Shown here: one piece after another, positions 25,499 through 37,934 of the stretch
Position numbering within the stretch: position 1 is the first letter of the stretch
Layout of the letters: every line of letters starts with the position of its first letter
NCBI GenBank assembly: GCA_036426205.1
Contig: CM071570.1
Coordinates: 6,029,947 to 6,093,946, forward strand
Source: Ascaphus truei
Taxonomy: Eukaryota > Chordata > Amphibia > Anura > Ascaphidae
Length of the DNA: 64,000 nt
Direction: 5' to 3'
Translations under genes and position numbers: made by a program
The notes under the pieces: model-generated
Databases searched by the model: none
Told to the model about the DNA's origin: nothing
What the model saw: only the letters and a program-made list of their open reading frames with translations

Positions 25499-26585
25499 GA
25501 CTCCAACCCTATATATCAAAAAAATTTAATTGGCAAAAAATCCGCCACCTTGGATTGCCTCTTTAAAGGTGACGTACGTCTTTGTTTTTAGCTCAAAATA
25601 CTAGTGCGCACACGCCAACTTTCTAAAGCAGTAGAAATCCTTTTTTTTGTAGCGTTTCAGAGAGAAAAAAAATGCAAGTTTTTTAGGCAATGGCATCAGC
25701 GCAAACGTGATACATAGAGCGCGCTGTGTAATGCGCGCAGGCAAAGGGGAGACGTAGCACGGGCCTCCAATCTGATTTCCTGAGTGTGTGATGAATGCTG
25801 CCATGTTGAAGGGAATGGAATGGAAGATAAACAGCGGGGATCGTTTATTCAATCGTGCCCTTCGCAAAACCTGCGGCCATGTTGCTGCAATGAAACCGCC
25901 TCAAATTGGTGAAAGGAGCAAATCCTTCTAGCTTCCAAATTGGGGCAAAATGCAGAAACAGTACTTATAAGAGGTAATATTCCCAATGAAAGCATTAGAA
26001 GTTTCCCTTTAATTATCCCCGTGCACTGCTTTAGTAAATGACCATCTAAAAGTAAAACGAGTGTCGGCTTCACATCATGGCTTAATATGGGAAGTGAAGT
26101 GGTTAAGCGGATAGTTTTGAATGTGCCAGCCTCTGGGGTCTTTTTATGGAAGTAAAATCAGTATAAATTAATTGTACCAGATTTATTAAAACAAAAGAAC
26201 AAACCATGTTGCTTTCACTGGGAGGACCTTTCTTTGGTATTTATGGTGCTATATTTGCACTGTTGTTTCCCTACTTTTGAGGAGACTTCAGTAAATAAAC
26301 CCCTACTCTATGTGTTCAATTTTTGCCTCAGCCCTTTTCATTGAGTATATGAGAGAGCCCAGTGACACACATACATGATATTGAAGCTTTGTCAGCCTCG
26401 TGGGTCCTGAAACAAAAGGCTGGGAAAGTCATTCTCTGGCCGGCTCCCTGGTTCAGATAGGGTTAAAATTGATTAGCAATGTGGATTGCTGCTGTATTGT
26501 TTGTTGATTCTATTTAACATACTGTAGAGTGCAGCTATGGTCCTGTTCATTATTTGATGTATATACCTTCTCTCTCTGTCTTTAG
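25499..26585. other. Sequence upstream of the DAAM2 coding exon; no gene seen
   Basis: No exon or RNA gene was recognised. The last 25 bases before 26586 form a polypyrimidine tract (CTTCTCTCTCTGTCTTTAG), a good 3' splice acceptor. This means the region is intron sequence of the same gene, with the transcription start further upstream and not identified. Confidence 0.5.
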
Positions 26586-26588
26586 ATC

Positions 26589-26609
26589 ATGATCAGTAGA
26601 TACAGGTAG
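26589..26609 (+). promoter_or_regulatory. Short upstream ORF in the DAAM2 5' leader
   Basis: An ATG three bases into the exon opens a six-codon frame (MISRYR) that ends in TAG, 17 bases before the DAAM2 start used here. Short upstream frames can lower initiation at the main start (general knowledge). Whether this one is used is unknown. Confidence 0.4.
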
Positions 26610-26626
26610 CAGAGCACATGATGACC

Positions 26627-26794
26627 ATGGCTCCCCGGAAAAGGAGTCGTCATGCCTTGGGGTTCCTGTGCTGCTTTGGGAGCAGCGAACACCCTGAAAT
26701 TAACCTCAAGGACAATAACCCTCTCCAGTTCTTGGAATTCACAGGACCCATCCCCTCAGCAGAGGAGCTCAATGCCAGGTTCTCCGAGCTGGTG
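26627..26794 (+). CDS. DAAM2: DAAM2 first coding exon (formin, N-terminus)
   Basis: This exon encodes the first 56 residues of disheveled-associated activator of morphogenesis 2, a diaphanous-related formin that acts with Dishevelled and Rho in non-canonical Wnt signalling and nucleates actin in the cytoplasm. It begins [18 protein letters not shown] and later has [17 protein letters not shown] and [12 protein letters not shown], which match the DAAM2 paralogue better than DAAM1 (DAAM1 lacks the GFLCCFG and PLQF forms). The frame leads into the GBD/FH3 region, whose remainder should lie on the next exon. Exon start 26586 follows a polypyrimidine-AG acceptor. The last codon is followed directly by donor GTAAGT (26795-26800), so the exon ends in phase 0. 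ATG at 26627 has the best Kozak context (ACCATGG). In-frame ATGs at 26618 and 26621 could add three residues. Exons for GBD, FH1 and FH2 were not found downstream. Confidence 0.93.
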
Positions 26795-28436
26795 GTAAGT
26801 TTACTGCCCTTTCCTTTTTCCATGGGTACAACATGTTTCTATGGAGGTTATCTACTGACGTCAATGGGAGTTTCCCTGCAGTAGGGCTCCGGTTTGGCAC
26901 TGTGTATGAATAAACCCTTTTCTTTATTGGTCCAGGTTGGTGGGAGTCTGAAATGTTGTCTTCATCAAACTATGAGTGTAGGGTAGGGGGAGGGATTTAA
27001 TGCAAGTAACATGTCCTATGTGTAAGGGTGTTCTTCCTGTAACCCTCCTTGCCCAGCTCCAAAGGAGGTTACAGCGAGTTGAAGTATATACTGTACATGG
27101 CAATGCTCAATCTCTGATACGTGTTCAGAGTGCTGGGTCTGTGCAGGCTGGGCGTGGATATGCAGACACAATATGGCTTCATTTATAGGGCCTGAGCGAT
27201 CCCTGCACTCTGATGGTGGGGCGTGGCCGGGATGTCACGAGGCTGGCTCGCCCTCATTGGCTGAACCGCTCACATGACGCGGCCGTCACGCAGAAAATCA
27301 AATATATTTGTCGGCTCAAAATGTTGGCGCACGGTCGCTCTTCCTCGCTCGCACGGTCGCATGCACTATGGCCGGCCCGATAGAGCTAGTGTATTTTGTT
27401 CGCCATGGCAGCATAATCTCCACCCAAGGATGGGCGCCAGGAACTTTTATGGTACAAACAAGAGCTTTATTCACATCCGTTTATAATGCTCACCATACAA
27501 AAGACAAACTTCACTTAGGACATTAACTGGTGGCAACCATATGGTTACTTTGTTACTTTGTGCTTCTTCCACTAGTATTTGAAGGTGAGACAGTAAAGAT
27601 GTACATTGAGTCTGGACTCAAGAGATAGCCCACCTAGTCCAATTAACACATCACAATAGTACAGTACTGGTACTGGGGGGTACTGTAGGTGTGGAAATTA
27701 CATAGCAAGACAAAATGGCATATTGAGTTGCAAAGGATGTCACATTTGCAGAGGGGAATTTGGGGTGCTGAAATACACTTCTTTAAGTTTTAAAATTTTG
27801 ATCCGCAGAATACTTCATGGTCGAGTAGAGTAAGGTACATTACACAAGTGCTGGTGCAGATGGGGTAAGTGCCAAGAGTGTTGAGTGTCGGGCAGCCCAC
27901 TCTTCTCTTCTTTACCAGCACCTTTGTACAGTACTGTACGGTTCTATCGTGTTTTGAACTTTGATTCATTTGTCACAATACTCTCTTCCAGACAGGTTTA
28001 CACAAGCTACATTATTTTTTGGTGCAAGCAGGGACCTTCAGGCAGTCGGTAAATAATGCCAAGAGACACTGAAATGCAATCTCTTCTCCCTGCCCTGAGT
28101 CTATATGAGCAGATACTGTATTACAACATGTTTTTATATGAGTTCATCAGTAAAATAGCTTGGCAGACCAATTCCTTGAGGTTTTTCCTCTGATGAATGA
28201 GTGTAGCTTGTGCCCACAAACCACTTTGCCAGGGGACATATAATTGAGTTGGATGAATAAAGGAGAAAAGCTCAGTTTGTCTATAAACTCAAGAAACATG
28301 AAATCACATTTGGGGAATTATTGTTGCTCACACAATAGATATTGATGCCCATAGCTTACTGCCTTTTCCTCACGCCCACTTGTCTGTATCTTAGATACAG
28401 TATATGTTGGTCTGTAAATTCTCGTAGGTAGCTGAA
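26795..28436. other. DAAM2 intron start; no other gene seen
   Basis: Begins with the GTAAGT donor. The frame stays open for 30 further codons only by read-through and stops at 26882-26884. Around 27200-27400 there is a CpG-rich patch with GGTGGGGCGTGGCC and CTCGCCCTCATTGGC, the reverse of the CCAATGAGGGCGA motif in the Harbinger-like MITEs, so it is probably a diverged copy. Nothing else was recognised. Confidence 0.5.
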
Positions 28437-28590
28437 CATTGTACAACTATACTCCTGAACATTGTACTGTACTCCTGAACATTGTACTGTACTCCTGAAC
28501 ATTGTACTGTACTCCTGAACATTGTACTGTACTCCTGAACATTGTACTGTACTCCTGAACATTGTACAACTATACTCCTGAACATTGACA
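28437..28590. repeat. 20-bp tandem repeat
   Basis: Seven to eight copies of CTCCTGAACATTGTACTGTA. The outer units read GTACAACTATA in place of GTACTGTA, and the inner five are identical. This suggests recent expansion from the middle of the array. Confidence 0.95.
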
Positions 28591-29689
28591 TGAGTAACAC
28601 TTGGAAGGCGTCCAGGAGAGGGGATTTCCATTCACCATTGGATGTGTCATGGAAACCACTAGATTAACTCAACCAGTGCAATAGGGGCATTGTGATGCTT
28701 TCTGCTGGCTTTTTTTTCTTATGCACTTGTTTGTCCCAGAATTACTCACAAGCAGTTTATACACGATCCCCTAAAAGGAATGATTATGCAAAACTGGGGG
28801 AAACCCAATGCAACCCCCCCCCCCCACACTATATTTATCAAAGAAACATCTCCAATTGCTTGCAACTGGATTCCTTTTGAGTGATAACTGTGCTGTTGTT
28901 GCACTGTTTTTGCTATAGCTTGGCAGCTGAAAGAGTTGCGCAAGTAAGACCCCTTTCAGTCAGCACAGACCCTTCTTTAATAAGTACTGCAAGACCTAAC
29001 ATACTGTGAATTGGGACAATCTTGTGTACGTTAATCCCATCTGAAATAGCCCTAATTTTGCATGAAGGGGCTAATTGTACTCTGAGAGCCCTGCTTCTCA
29101 CCCCAAGTCGTGTTCATTAAACACACTGCTTTCCTGGGATTAGCCCTGCTGGGTTTCACTTTGTCTGAGTCTTGTAGGTTTGGTGTCTGACCGCAGGTAA
29201 AAGACTTTCCTACATCACCAGCTTGTAATACTGACATGGCAGTACCACTATAGTCGCCGCTGATTTTATCTGGGACATTTAGCAATAGTCAAGAAGAGTT
29301 TCCTGATCTGCAAAGAGACAACGACAAGGATTTGTCTTGTTAATCTTGTTAAAATGCTAACATGTAAGGATCTTCCCATGAAGTATTTGCAGCAGATGTG
29401 TGGATTTTCCTTTCCTGTAGTGAATGTGAGGATCAGGATTCAGTCTACACTACAACTGCATAGCCACTTCTTATAATAATCAAACCAAATACATGGTGTC
29501 CACACTATTATATTCTTGCTGTGTGTTTTTACACTGAGTGGGGGCTTGTTTATCACTAGAAAGCAGTATAATTTTGCTGTTATTCCCATTACCTCCCAGC
29601 AGGGCCACAGACTAGAGTTTCCACTGGGCCCCCTTCCCCAGTGTCGGCGGCCGTGCGAGACCCCCTATAGCTCACATTCACATCTCTGC
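28591..29689. other. No gene recognised
   Basis: Intronic or intergenic sequence with a C-run near 28816 and no supported exon. Confidence 0.45.
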
Positions 29690-30290
29690 CACCTTTCTCG
29701 CTCTCCCTCTCGCCTCACCTCTCTCTCGCTCCCACCTCTGTCGCCCCCCCACCCCTCTCTCTCTCATCCCCCACGTCTCTCTCCCTCTCTCTCCCTCGCC
29801 CCACCTCTCGCCCCACCTCTCCCTCTCGCCCCACCTCTCTCTCTCGCCCCACCTCTCTCTCTCGCCCCACCTCTCTGTCTCGCCCCCACCTCTCTCTGTC
29901 TCGCCCCCACCTCTCTCTCTCTCTCACCCCCACCTCTCTCTCCCCCCACCTCTCTCTCCCCCCACCTCTTTCTCTCTCTCTCTCCCCCTCTCCCCCACCT
30001 TGCTCTCCCCACCTCTCTCTCTGTCCCTCCACCTCTCTCCACCCCCTCCCCGACCTTTGTCTCTACACCCATCCCCCCACTTCCCTGTCTACCCCCCTCC
30101 ACCTCTCTCCGCTTCTGCCCCCACCTTTCTCTTCCACCCCAACTTTCTTTTCCCCCACATTTCTATCTCCCCCCCACTTTTTCCTCTCTCCCTCTCTCGC
30201 CTTCCACCTCTCCCTCTCTCGCCCGCACCCTTCCATCTCTCTCTCACCCCCACCTCCCCATCTCGCTCTCGCCCGCCCTACCTCCAATCC
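29690..30290. repeat. Pyrimidine-rich minisatellite, second locus
   Basis: C/T-only blocks with CTCTCGCCCCACCTCTCTCT-type units of about 18-25 bp, matching the array at 4600-4962 but with CGCCCC added to many units. The apparent Pro/Ser/Leu-rich frame of about 270 codons comes from this composition and the flanking sequence. Confidence 0.85.
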
Positions 30291-30750
30291 AACACAACAA
30301 CACCAGCGCGCCAAGCCCAAACACATAGAACCCACCAGAAACACCAAGAACCCCACATCCAACGCAATAACCCCCCAAGCTGCCCCAATCCAAACACAAG
30401 AACCCACCAGACACAAACAAGAACCCCCAGCCAACACACAAACATCACCCCAGAGGCCAACCACACAATGAACCCCAGCCAAACACAAGAACCCCAGCGC
30501 CGACAAGCCAACACAAGAACCCCCCCACCAAGACAAGAACCCCCATCCAACACAATATCCCCCAATCCAACACAATAACCCCATCTCCTCCAATCCAACA
30601 CAATAACCCCCCATCCAACACAATAACCCCATCTCCTCCAATCCAATACAATAACCCCCCATCCAACACAATAACCCACCCATACAACACAATAACCCCA
30701 TCTCCTCCAATCAAACACAATAACCCACTCCCTCGTCTAACACACACCAC
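30291..30750. repeat. C/A-rich degenerate tandem array
   Basis: Repeats built on AATCCAACACAATAACCCC with inserted CATCTCCTCC. The right-hand 200 bp is the most regular, with alternating units of about 20 and 28 bp. The left part is more diverged. The minus strand is open for up to about 215 codons only because of the lack of A-starting stops in this composition. Confidence 0.75.
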
Positions 30751-31539
30751 CCACAACTTCCGCCGCGTGTGGGGCTTACACTGAAGGGTCCAGCAGAGAG
30801 AGGCCCGCTGCAGGGGGGGGGGGGAGAGCCTCCACAGCCGTCGGGCCCGAGACCGTTGTCCCGGCTCTCCCCCCCTTTCAGCGGCCCTGCCTCCCAGCTG
30901 TCAGGATACAATGTTACAACTTTCTGGCGCAGATTGAAATGTCCAATACAAAGTGCCAATACCCCCAGTGATTAACTAAACACTGATACCAACAGTACTG
31001 CTCCCCAAGACCATAGAATCTTCTGGGTGTAGGGACTCTCCCAGGACCTCATATGCAGAAGGAGGAAACACAAATGCAAGGAAAATTGTGCGTAACACCT
31101 ACTTGAACCACATTACAACAACAACGGGTGGCGAGGGAGGGGGCGGTGTGATGGAGTGTGTGAAACACTCACACTCTCCCCGCTGGTTAAAAGCATGAAG
31201 TGACTCTGGGCGCACTTCAACCACTCTCCTAGTTTACTCCTTGGCTTCTGCACGCTCTACCTGGTCCACGGCACTCACTCACGTCCGAGGGCTCCTCTGT
31301 CAGCCTCACGCGTCACAGCTGCCTCAGCCAATAAGGTTCCTCTCTGGATCTTCAGAGTTGGTACGGTGGCCACAGACGCAAAAAAAAGTCCAAATGCATT
31401 ATAAAATCCTGATGAATTGCCTAAAATAAGTAGCAAACCAACATAATATAACTGAACATTTTATAATCATTTAAAAATATATGTCGAGAAACACCCCAAG
31501 GTTTTAACTTCACTTGGCCTGGTGTTTTGGAATGTGAGG
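30751..31539. other. No gene recognised
   Basis: GC-rich at 30770-30890 with a G-run (30814-30824), then ordinary sequence. A CAGCCAATAAGG box at about 31323 may come from a MITE. No exon was seen. Confidence 0.4.
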
Positions 31540-33865
31540 TTCTGCTAGGTTTTGAAATGTATGGTTCTGGTAGGGTTTGCATTGGGTTCTGCTAGGTTTG
31601 GAAGTGAGGTTGCTAGGTTTTGGAATGTGAGGTTCTGCTAGGTTTTGGAATTGAGGTTTCGATAAGTAGGTTTATGGTTGTGCTGGTTTGCTAGGGTTTT
31701 TTGAATGTGAGGTTCTGTAGGTTTTGAATGAGGTTCTGCTAGTGGAATTGAGGTTCTGAAATGTGAGGTTCGCTAGTTTGGAAGAGGGTTTGCTAGGTTT
31801 TGAATGGAGGTTTCTTGCTAGGTTTTGGTGTGGGTTCTGCTAGGTTGGAATGCGAGGGTTCTGTGATTGAAGTTATTATGCTAGGTTTTTGAATGTGAGG
31901 TTCTGCTAGGGTTTGGAATGCGAGGTTCGAGGCTAGGTTTTGCAATGAGGAGGTTCTGCTAGGTTTTGGAATGTGAGGTGTGTGATAGGTTTTGGAATGT
32001 GAGGTCCTGCTAGGTTTTGGAATGTGAGGTTCTGCTAGGTTTTGGAATGTGAGGTTCTGCTAGGTTTGGAATGTGAGGTTCTGCTAGGGTGTAGATGGGA
32101 GGCAGGTTTGCTAGGTTTGGGAATGTGAGGTTCTTGTGGTTTTGGAATGGAGTAGCTGTTTGGAGCGAGGTCTGCTAGGTTTTGGGAATGCGAGGTTCTG
32201 CTAGGTTTTGGATGCGAGGTTTTATGCTAGGTTTTGGAATGGAGGTTCTCAGTAGGTTTTGGATGAGGGTTTGATAGGTTTGGGAAGGAGGTTTGATGAG
32301 TTTTGGATAGGAGCGTATTGGTTGGGGTGGGTTGGGGTTATGTAGAGGGGCGGGTTATGGGGAGGTTGGGGGGGGGTCGGGGTGGGGGGCGGGGGGGTTA
32401 TTTAGGTTTTGGGAATGCGGGGTTCTGCTAGGTTTTGGAATGTGAGGTTCTGCTAGGTTTTGGAATGCGAGGTTCTGCTAGGTTTTGGAATGCGAGGTTC
32501 TGCTAGGTTTTGGAATGCGAGGTTCTGCTAGGTTTTGGGACTGCGGGGTTCTGCTAGGTTTTGGAATGCGGGGTTCTGCTAGGTTTTGGGAATGCGGGGT
32601 TCTGCTAGGTTTGGAATGCGAGGTTTGTCGTTTGGAATGCGAGGTTCTGCTAGGTTTTGGAATGCGAGGTTCTGCTAGGTTTTGGGAATGCGAGGTTCTG
32701 CTAGGTTTGGAATGGAGTTCTGCTGGTTTGAATGCGAGTTATGCTAGTTTGCGAGTTTCTGTAGGTTTGGAATGCGAGGTTTCGCTAGGGTTGTTGGAAT
32801 GCGAGGTTCTGCCAGGTTTTGGAATGCGAGGTTCTGCTGTGGAGGGTCTTGTGGATGCGAGGTTCTGCTAGTTTTGGAATGCGAGGTTCTGCTAGGTTTT
32901 GGAATGCGAGGTTCTGCTAGGTTTTGGAATGCGAGGTTCTGCTAGGTTTTGGAATGCGAGGTTCTGCTAGGTTTTGGAATGCGAGGTTCTGCTAGGTTTT
33001 GGAATGTGAGGTTCTGCTAGGTTTTGGAATGTGAGTTGCTGGGTTTGGGAATGTGAGGATGTCTGCTGGTTTGGATATGTGAGGTTCTGCTAGGTTTTGG
33101 AATGCGAGGTTCTGCTAGGTTTGGGAATGGGGTTCTGCTAGGTTGGGAATGCGAGGTTCTGCTAGGTTTTGGAATGCGAGGTTCTGCTAGGTTTGGGAAT
33201 GCGAGGGTTCTGCTAGGTTTTGGAATGTGGGGTTCTGCTAGGTTTTGGGAATGCGGGTTCTGCGGTTTTGGGCGGGGGTTCTGCTAGGTTTTGGAATGCG
33301 GGGTTCTGCTAGGTTTTGGAATGCGGGGTTCTGCTAGGTTTTGGAATGCGGGGTTCTGCTAGGTTTTGGAATGCGAGTTGCAGGTTTTGGATGCGGGGTC
33401 TGGTTTGGAATGGTGGTTCTGCCTGGTTTGGGAATGCGGGGTTCTGTTAGGTTTTGGGAATGCGGGGTTCTGCTAGGTTTTGGAATGTGAGGTTCTGCTA
33501 GGTTTTGGAATGTGAGGTTCTGCTAGGTTTTGGAATGTGAGGTTCTGCTAGGTTTTGGAATGCGAGGTTCTGCTAGGTTTTGGGACTGCGGGGTTCTGCT
33601 AGGTTTTGGAATGCGGGGTTCTGCTAGGTTTTGGAATGCGGGGTTCTGCTAGGTTTTGGAATGCGGGGTTCTGCTAGGTTTTGGATGTGAGGTTCTGCTA
33701 GGTTTTGGGACTGCGGGGGTTCTGCTAGGTTTTGGGAAGGCTGCGGTGGGTCTGCTAGGTTTTGGGGAATGCGGGGTCTGCTAGGTTGTGGAATCGGAGG
33801 TTCTGATGGTTTGGAATGTGAGGTTCTGCTAGGTTTTGGAATGCGAGGTTCTGCTAGGTTTTGAC
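31540..33865. repeat. 25-bp minisatellite of about 2.3 kb
   Basis: About 90 units of GAGGTTCTGCTAGGTTTTGG plus AATGC. Early units mostly read AATGTGAGG, and later ones read AATGCGAGG or AATGCGGGG, so variants are regionally clustered. Units are regular from 32400 to 33850 but ragged with many indels from 31560 to 32330. A G-rich interruption lies at about 32310-32400, with several runs of four or more G. The unit length is not a multiple of three. Confidence 0.97.
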
Positions 33866-35474
33866 TTCACACACCCGGTTTTGAAAAACTAAAACAATAA
33901 GGCTTAATTATCTTTGGACCACACAATTAGATTTCAAATGCATCCCAAATGCAGAAACCTAGAGGAGGTTAATGTGACATTGGAATAAATCCTGTTCCAA
34001 TGCTATTTCAAGACACTCTGGGGGAATTGAATGCAGTGTACTGCCAGCTTAATGCCGTCATGAGCTGTTTCCATTTCTATAACATTAGGTATGATTGAAT
34101 TCTAACTTAACAAGTCTTGTATATAAATTGACAATAAAAATTGTGACTGGGAGGGGAAACTGGGACATGCTTGTATAATAACGCAAATTCTCTAATTGTC
34201 ACATTCATACTGTACAATAAATGCAGACACTAAAGTGAATTGGCAGAGTATAGATGGTTGTGAAATACAACATGGGAAATAAATTTCACTTTAACGAGAG
34301 AAAAAAAAATCAATAAAATTAACACTGCTGAGAAATCTATTAAACATGCTGCTGTCTTCTAACTAAGTGGGAGACCCAGAAGCAGAAAAACAAATACAAC
34401 CATCTGCCATTTGCAAAGCGGAGTCAAACTTCTTTCACAGGAACTTCAGCCACCCCTCCTAGTCTATTAAAAATATTGAGCAATATTGAAACCCCTCTTT
34501 CATTCTGTACTTACGCCTACGCACTTGGCCCTGAGGTGGGGACCTGCGTCCCTACACCTGTAATATATATATATACCACACGTGCGTGGAGCCAAACAAT
34601 AGGAAACAACTAGAGGACTTTGTTATACCACTGATTTTATATTCATTAACTGGGTAGCCGGCTTCTCGTGATCCTTAGAAACAGGATCACCACATACAAG
34701 TCACAATACTCCTCAGTACGTTTCACATAAGCGCTGCGCGGGTGTCTGTGTCAGTGACTAACCTAAGAGGCCTCCTAATCCCGGGTATTCCAGTCTATAT
34801 ATGCGGTGCAGACACACCGTTGGAGCTCGTGTTTGTAACGGAGTGTAGCAGGCCACTGCGGTTCCGCTGTGTCCTTAGACCACCGGAGGGTCCCCTCTGC
34901 CGGATGTCGCTCCTCTGGACGGCTCCCGATATCGGCTGCTTGGCTATCAGGCTCTTTAATCTGCTTTCCGTAACTTTCAGCAACTGCGCTCTCACTCACA
35001 TGGGATGCGTGCAAGTCTCGTCCCACCGGTCATTCTCAATCGCATCCCAGCGCATATGCATGTAAAATACCCCCGGATATTATTACCCAACAAACACTGC
35101 AATGGCTGAGAAAATGTGACAAATGATCCATATCTTGACTAAAGCATACAGTACTGTGGCTAGGCACAGTTCTTAAAGGGAAATACAACCCTTGTTCCCC
35201 ATACTCCCCCCAATTTCAATTAGGAGCTGTAAAGAATAAATCTGTTCGTATTAGTTTGTTTTTTCTCATATATTACAACTCTAAAGGGGCTATATCTCTT
35301 CTGTTATCTAAATACATTGAATAAGAGAAGAATATCTTCATAATCCCTGGAAATAATTATTAAGTTAGGTCAAGAGCCAGCAACACATTCAGAATTTGGT
35401 ATATTTATTACTACTACTGTGAGTGCCGGGCCATTCTGGACATTTTTATGTATTAAGTATTTGTACTGTAGCAG
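33866..35474. other. No gene recognised
   Basis: Mostly AT-rich. A CpG-containing segment at 34700-35060 is open on both strands for 80-107 codons but lacks recognisable motifs. A (TA)n tract lies at about 34563-34576. Confidence 0.4.
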
Positions 35475-35735
35475 TGAAGGTATGGGAGCTGAGCAGGATA
35501 CAGTGACGGTATGGGACCTGAGCAGGATACAGTGACGGTATGGGATACAGTGACGGTATGGGACCTGAGCAGGATACAGTGACGGTATGGGACCTGAGCA
35601 GGATACAGTGACGGTATGGGACCTGAGCAGGATACAGTGACGGTATGGGATCTGAGCAGGATACAGTGACGGTATGGGATCTGAGCAGGGCGCAGTGAAG
35701 GTATGGGATCTGAGCAGGACGCAGTGATGGTATGG
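35475..35735. repeat. 29-bp tandem repeat
   Basis: About nine copies of CAGTGACGGTATGGGACCTG plus AGCAGGATA. One unit near 35535 lacks the CCTGAGCAGG segment. The last three units have diverged (GAAGG and ATGGG forms). Translations in any frame are repeat artefacts. Confidence 0.95.
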
Positions 35736-36422
35736 AGTGGAGTGCCGCAGTCCCTGTCGCTCCCACGGCTCGTGCACAGCCGGAGACTACTTCCCTAGTC
35801 GGGTCTGCGCTTGCGCACCAGCACCTGGGGAGGCTGGCAGCTGGTAGGCTGATGCGGAGCTGACTGCTCTGTCTACGGTGATCTGCTATGCTTAATCAGA
35901 CGCTTTCGCAAACATACTTCCTCAGTGATGTGGATATTAATTGGGTGAATGCGAGCTCTCATTTATGATTTTTAGAAAATAAATGAACCCCTTTGATGCC
36001 TGACGCTAATACCTTCCTTAAACTACACTACATACTGTTTCCAGGGCCACAGCCAAAAAAGCAAAAGTCCACGCCACCAGAGACAGTCTGCCGCGTTCGC
36101 GCTGTGGGGAGGGGGGGGTCCATGCTTCAGATCCAGCCCTCCACAGCGTTTATGTTCCGGCGCTGGGACCACCGTGGCTTGCCCTGGTGCAGAAAACAGG
36201 AATTCTGGCTACATAGGAGTCCTCTTGCTACCAAAGAGGCTAGAAAGGCATTGCATGGTAAAATGCCAATCCAGCCTCTTAGGAGAGCAAGTGGCCAACA
36301 CCCCCACCCTCACCCCGCGGTGAGCGACTGGAAGATAATGTTACCGACACAGAGTAATGGGGAAATCCATGATGAATACCCTAACAAAAGGTGTAAGCTA
36401 AAACCCGCATCTTCATGTCTTA
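35736..36422. other. No gene recognised; one uncertain frame
   Basis: A plus-strand frame of 153 codons (35993-36454) contains ordinary-looking, Arg/Pro-rich protein without a motif that I recognise, and its end enters the MITE at 36423. I treat it as chance. Confidence 0.4.
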
Positions 36423-36761
36423 GGCCGCGGGTATGGTCAGCGCTTAGCCGATGACCCGCGCTGAGGCAGCGGACTTAACCCTGGCACCCTTTATGAGGGC
36501 GGCTTTAGGGGGGCTCTTCCGCAGGCGTGCGGAGGCGGAGGAGACAGCTCAATTTAAGTTTTGGCGCTGAGGGGAGCGGAGGGCCGGTCACGTGAGCAGT
36601 TCGCCCAATGAGGGCGAACCAGCTCCGTGATGTCACGTGATGTCACTGGCCTGCCCCCAGACACGCCCCCGGACCGCACGCTCTCTAAGGCCAGGGAAAG
36701 CACCCGCTGTCCCTCGGCCTCCGCGCGCCTCCGCACGCCTGCAGTCTCTATGGACCCAGCC
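36423..36761. repeat. Harbinger-like GC-rich MITE with TTA duplication, copy 2
   Basis: TTA flanks both ends (36420-36422 and 36762-36764). The left end is GGCCGCGGGTATGGTC and the right end ATGGACCCAGCC. Inside are GCCCAATGAGGGCGAACC and TGATGTCACGTGATGTCAC, so it shares its CCAAT plus CRE-like core with copy 1 at 12586. It has no transposase. Confidence 0.65.
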
Positions 36762-36764
36762 TTA

Positions 36765-37934
36765 TATTTGCACAACTAGGCGACTTCTTGTAGAAAGAAG
36801 TCAATGTTTAGAGGAGGTAATTAAAATTATAATCAAATGTTGAATACTGCAATGCTACTAAAGCTGGATGAAATCAGCTGAAAAGGACGTGTTTTTACTC
36901 TCTCAGCTATAAGACGGTGGGATTCATGGAATGAAGTCCTCTCTTGGAGACATTGCCAGAACTCTACAGTATGTGGGGGCATTGTTGATCCCAGTTACAA
37001 ATGAAATGATGCTACGTAGAGAAATATGCGGCAATGACAGCAGATATCTGGATCTAGAGCATAACACAGATTAAAAACACTCCACAGCTAATGCGCGCAC
37101 ATCACACAGCCGGCGCATCACGCAGCCGGCGCCTGGTAAGTGTCAGACAGGCTGAGCACATACTGTATGTCCCGAAGAGACAAGGGAAGGAAGCAGAGAG
37201 AAGCACAAAAGTCAAAATGAAATGCACTCTCTAATAACCCTTTCTCTGCCAGAGGGGACGAAAAGGCTGTGTAGGGTTAAAACACGTGGTTTATTTGTGG
37301 CCAGCGTTCTGGACCCCAACATGGGGTTCCATGGGAGTTATGTATCAAAGTCTGCCGGCTGCAAAACTGGTACAAAACTAAAGCAAACATAGAGCACCAG
37401 ATTTCCCACGGAATAATCCCCACAGGGAGCAAAACTTCAATAAATATTGGGCAGTACTGTTTCTTGGCTCCAGTTTTGCCCCATATTTAGAGCCGGGACA
37501 CTTTGATACATACAGTAGCCCCCTATGTATCACGGCAAATGCTAAACCGGGACACAACTTCACCAAACTGAAACTTTGCATTTGATTACTCTGATTCCGT
37601 TGTTCCTGTTTGGAAAACCGGGACACTAATAAACGCCCCCTGAGTTTGTCTATTTTGGATTTCTGAGATGATACTGTTGTGCACTATGTATTTTAGTGAT
37701 AACAAAAGGCACATTTGTTTAAGTAATAAGGGGAAGAAAATGTATGAAGAGCCTTTGTGTATCCACATGACAAGCCTCAGGATTGTGTATTTTTGTATAC
37801 ACAGTGGCTGTGTTTTTACCCGGTGCCAGGCAGTGTCCTCTCGCATTGTTTGCCAGTTTGTTGACTGATTCAGTACTGATAGTTTACAAACTGTTTTCAT
37901 TTTCCTCCTGAAGCTGCAGTGACTCATCCCAGCA
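36765..37934. other. No gene recognised
   Basis: Ordinary sequence. A local CATCACRCAGCCGGCGC duplication lies near 37100-37135. No exon is supported. Confidence 0.45.

Noticed and set aside
26627..26794. Assignment as DAAM1
   Set aside because: [16 protein letters not shown] and PLQFLEF match DAAM2. DAAM1 differs at these positions.
26795..26884. Extension of the DAAM2 frame by 30 codons past position 26794
   Set aside because: A consensus GTAAGT donor lies exactly where family exon 2 ends, and the extra residues do not match DAAM2.
35993..36454. 153-codon plus-strand frame as a gene
   Set aside because: No recognisable motif, it runs into a MITE, and it has no splice or promoter support.
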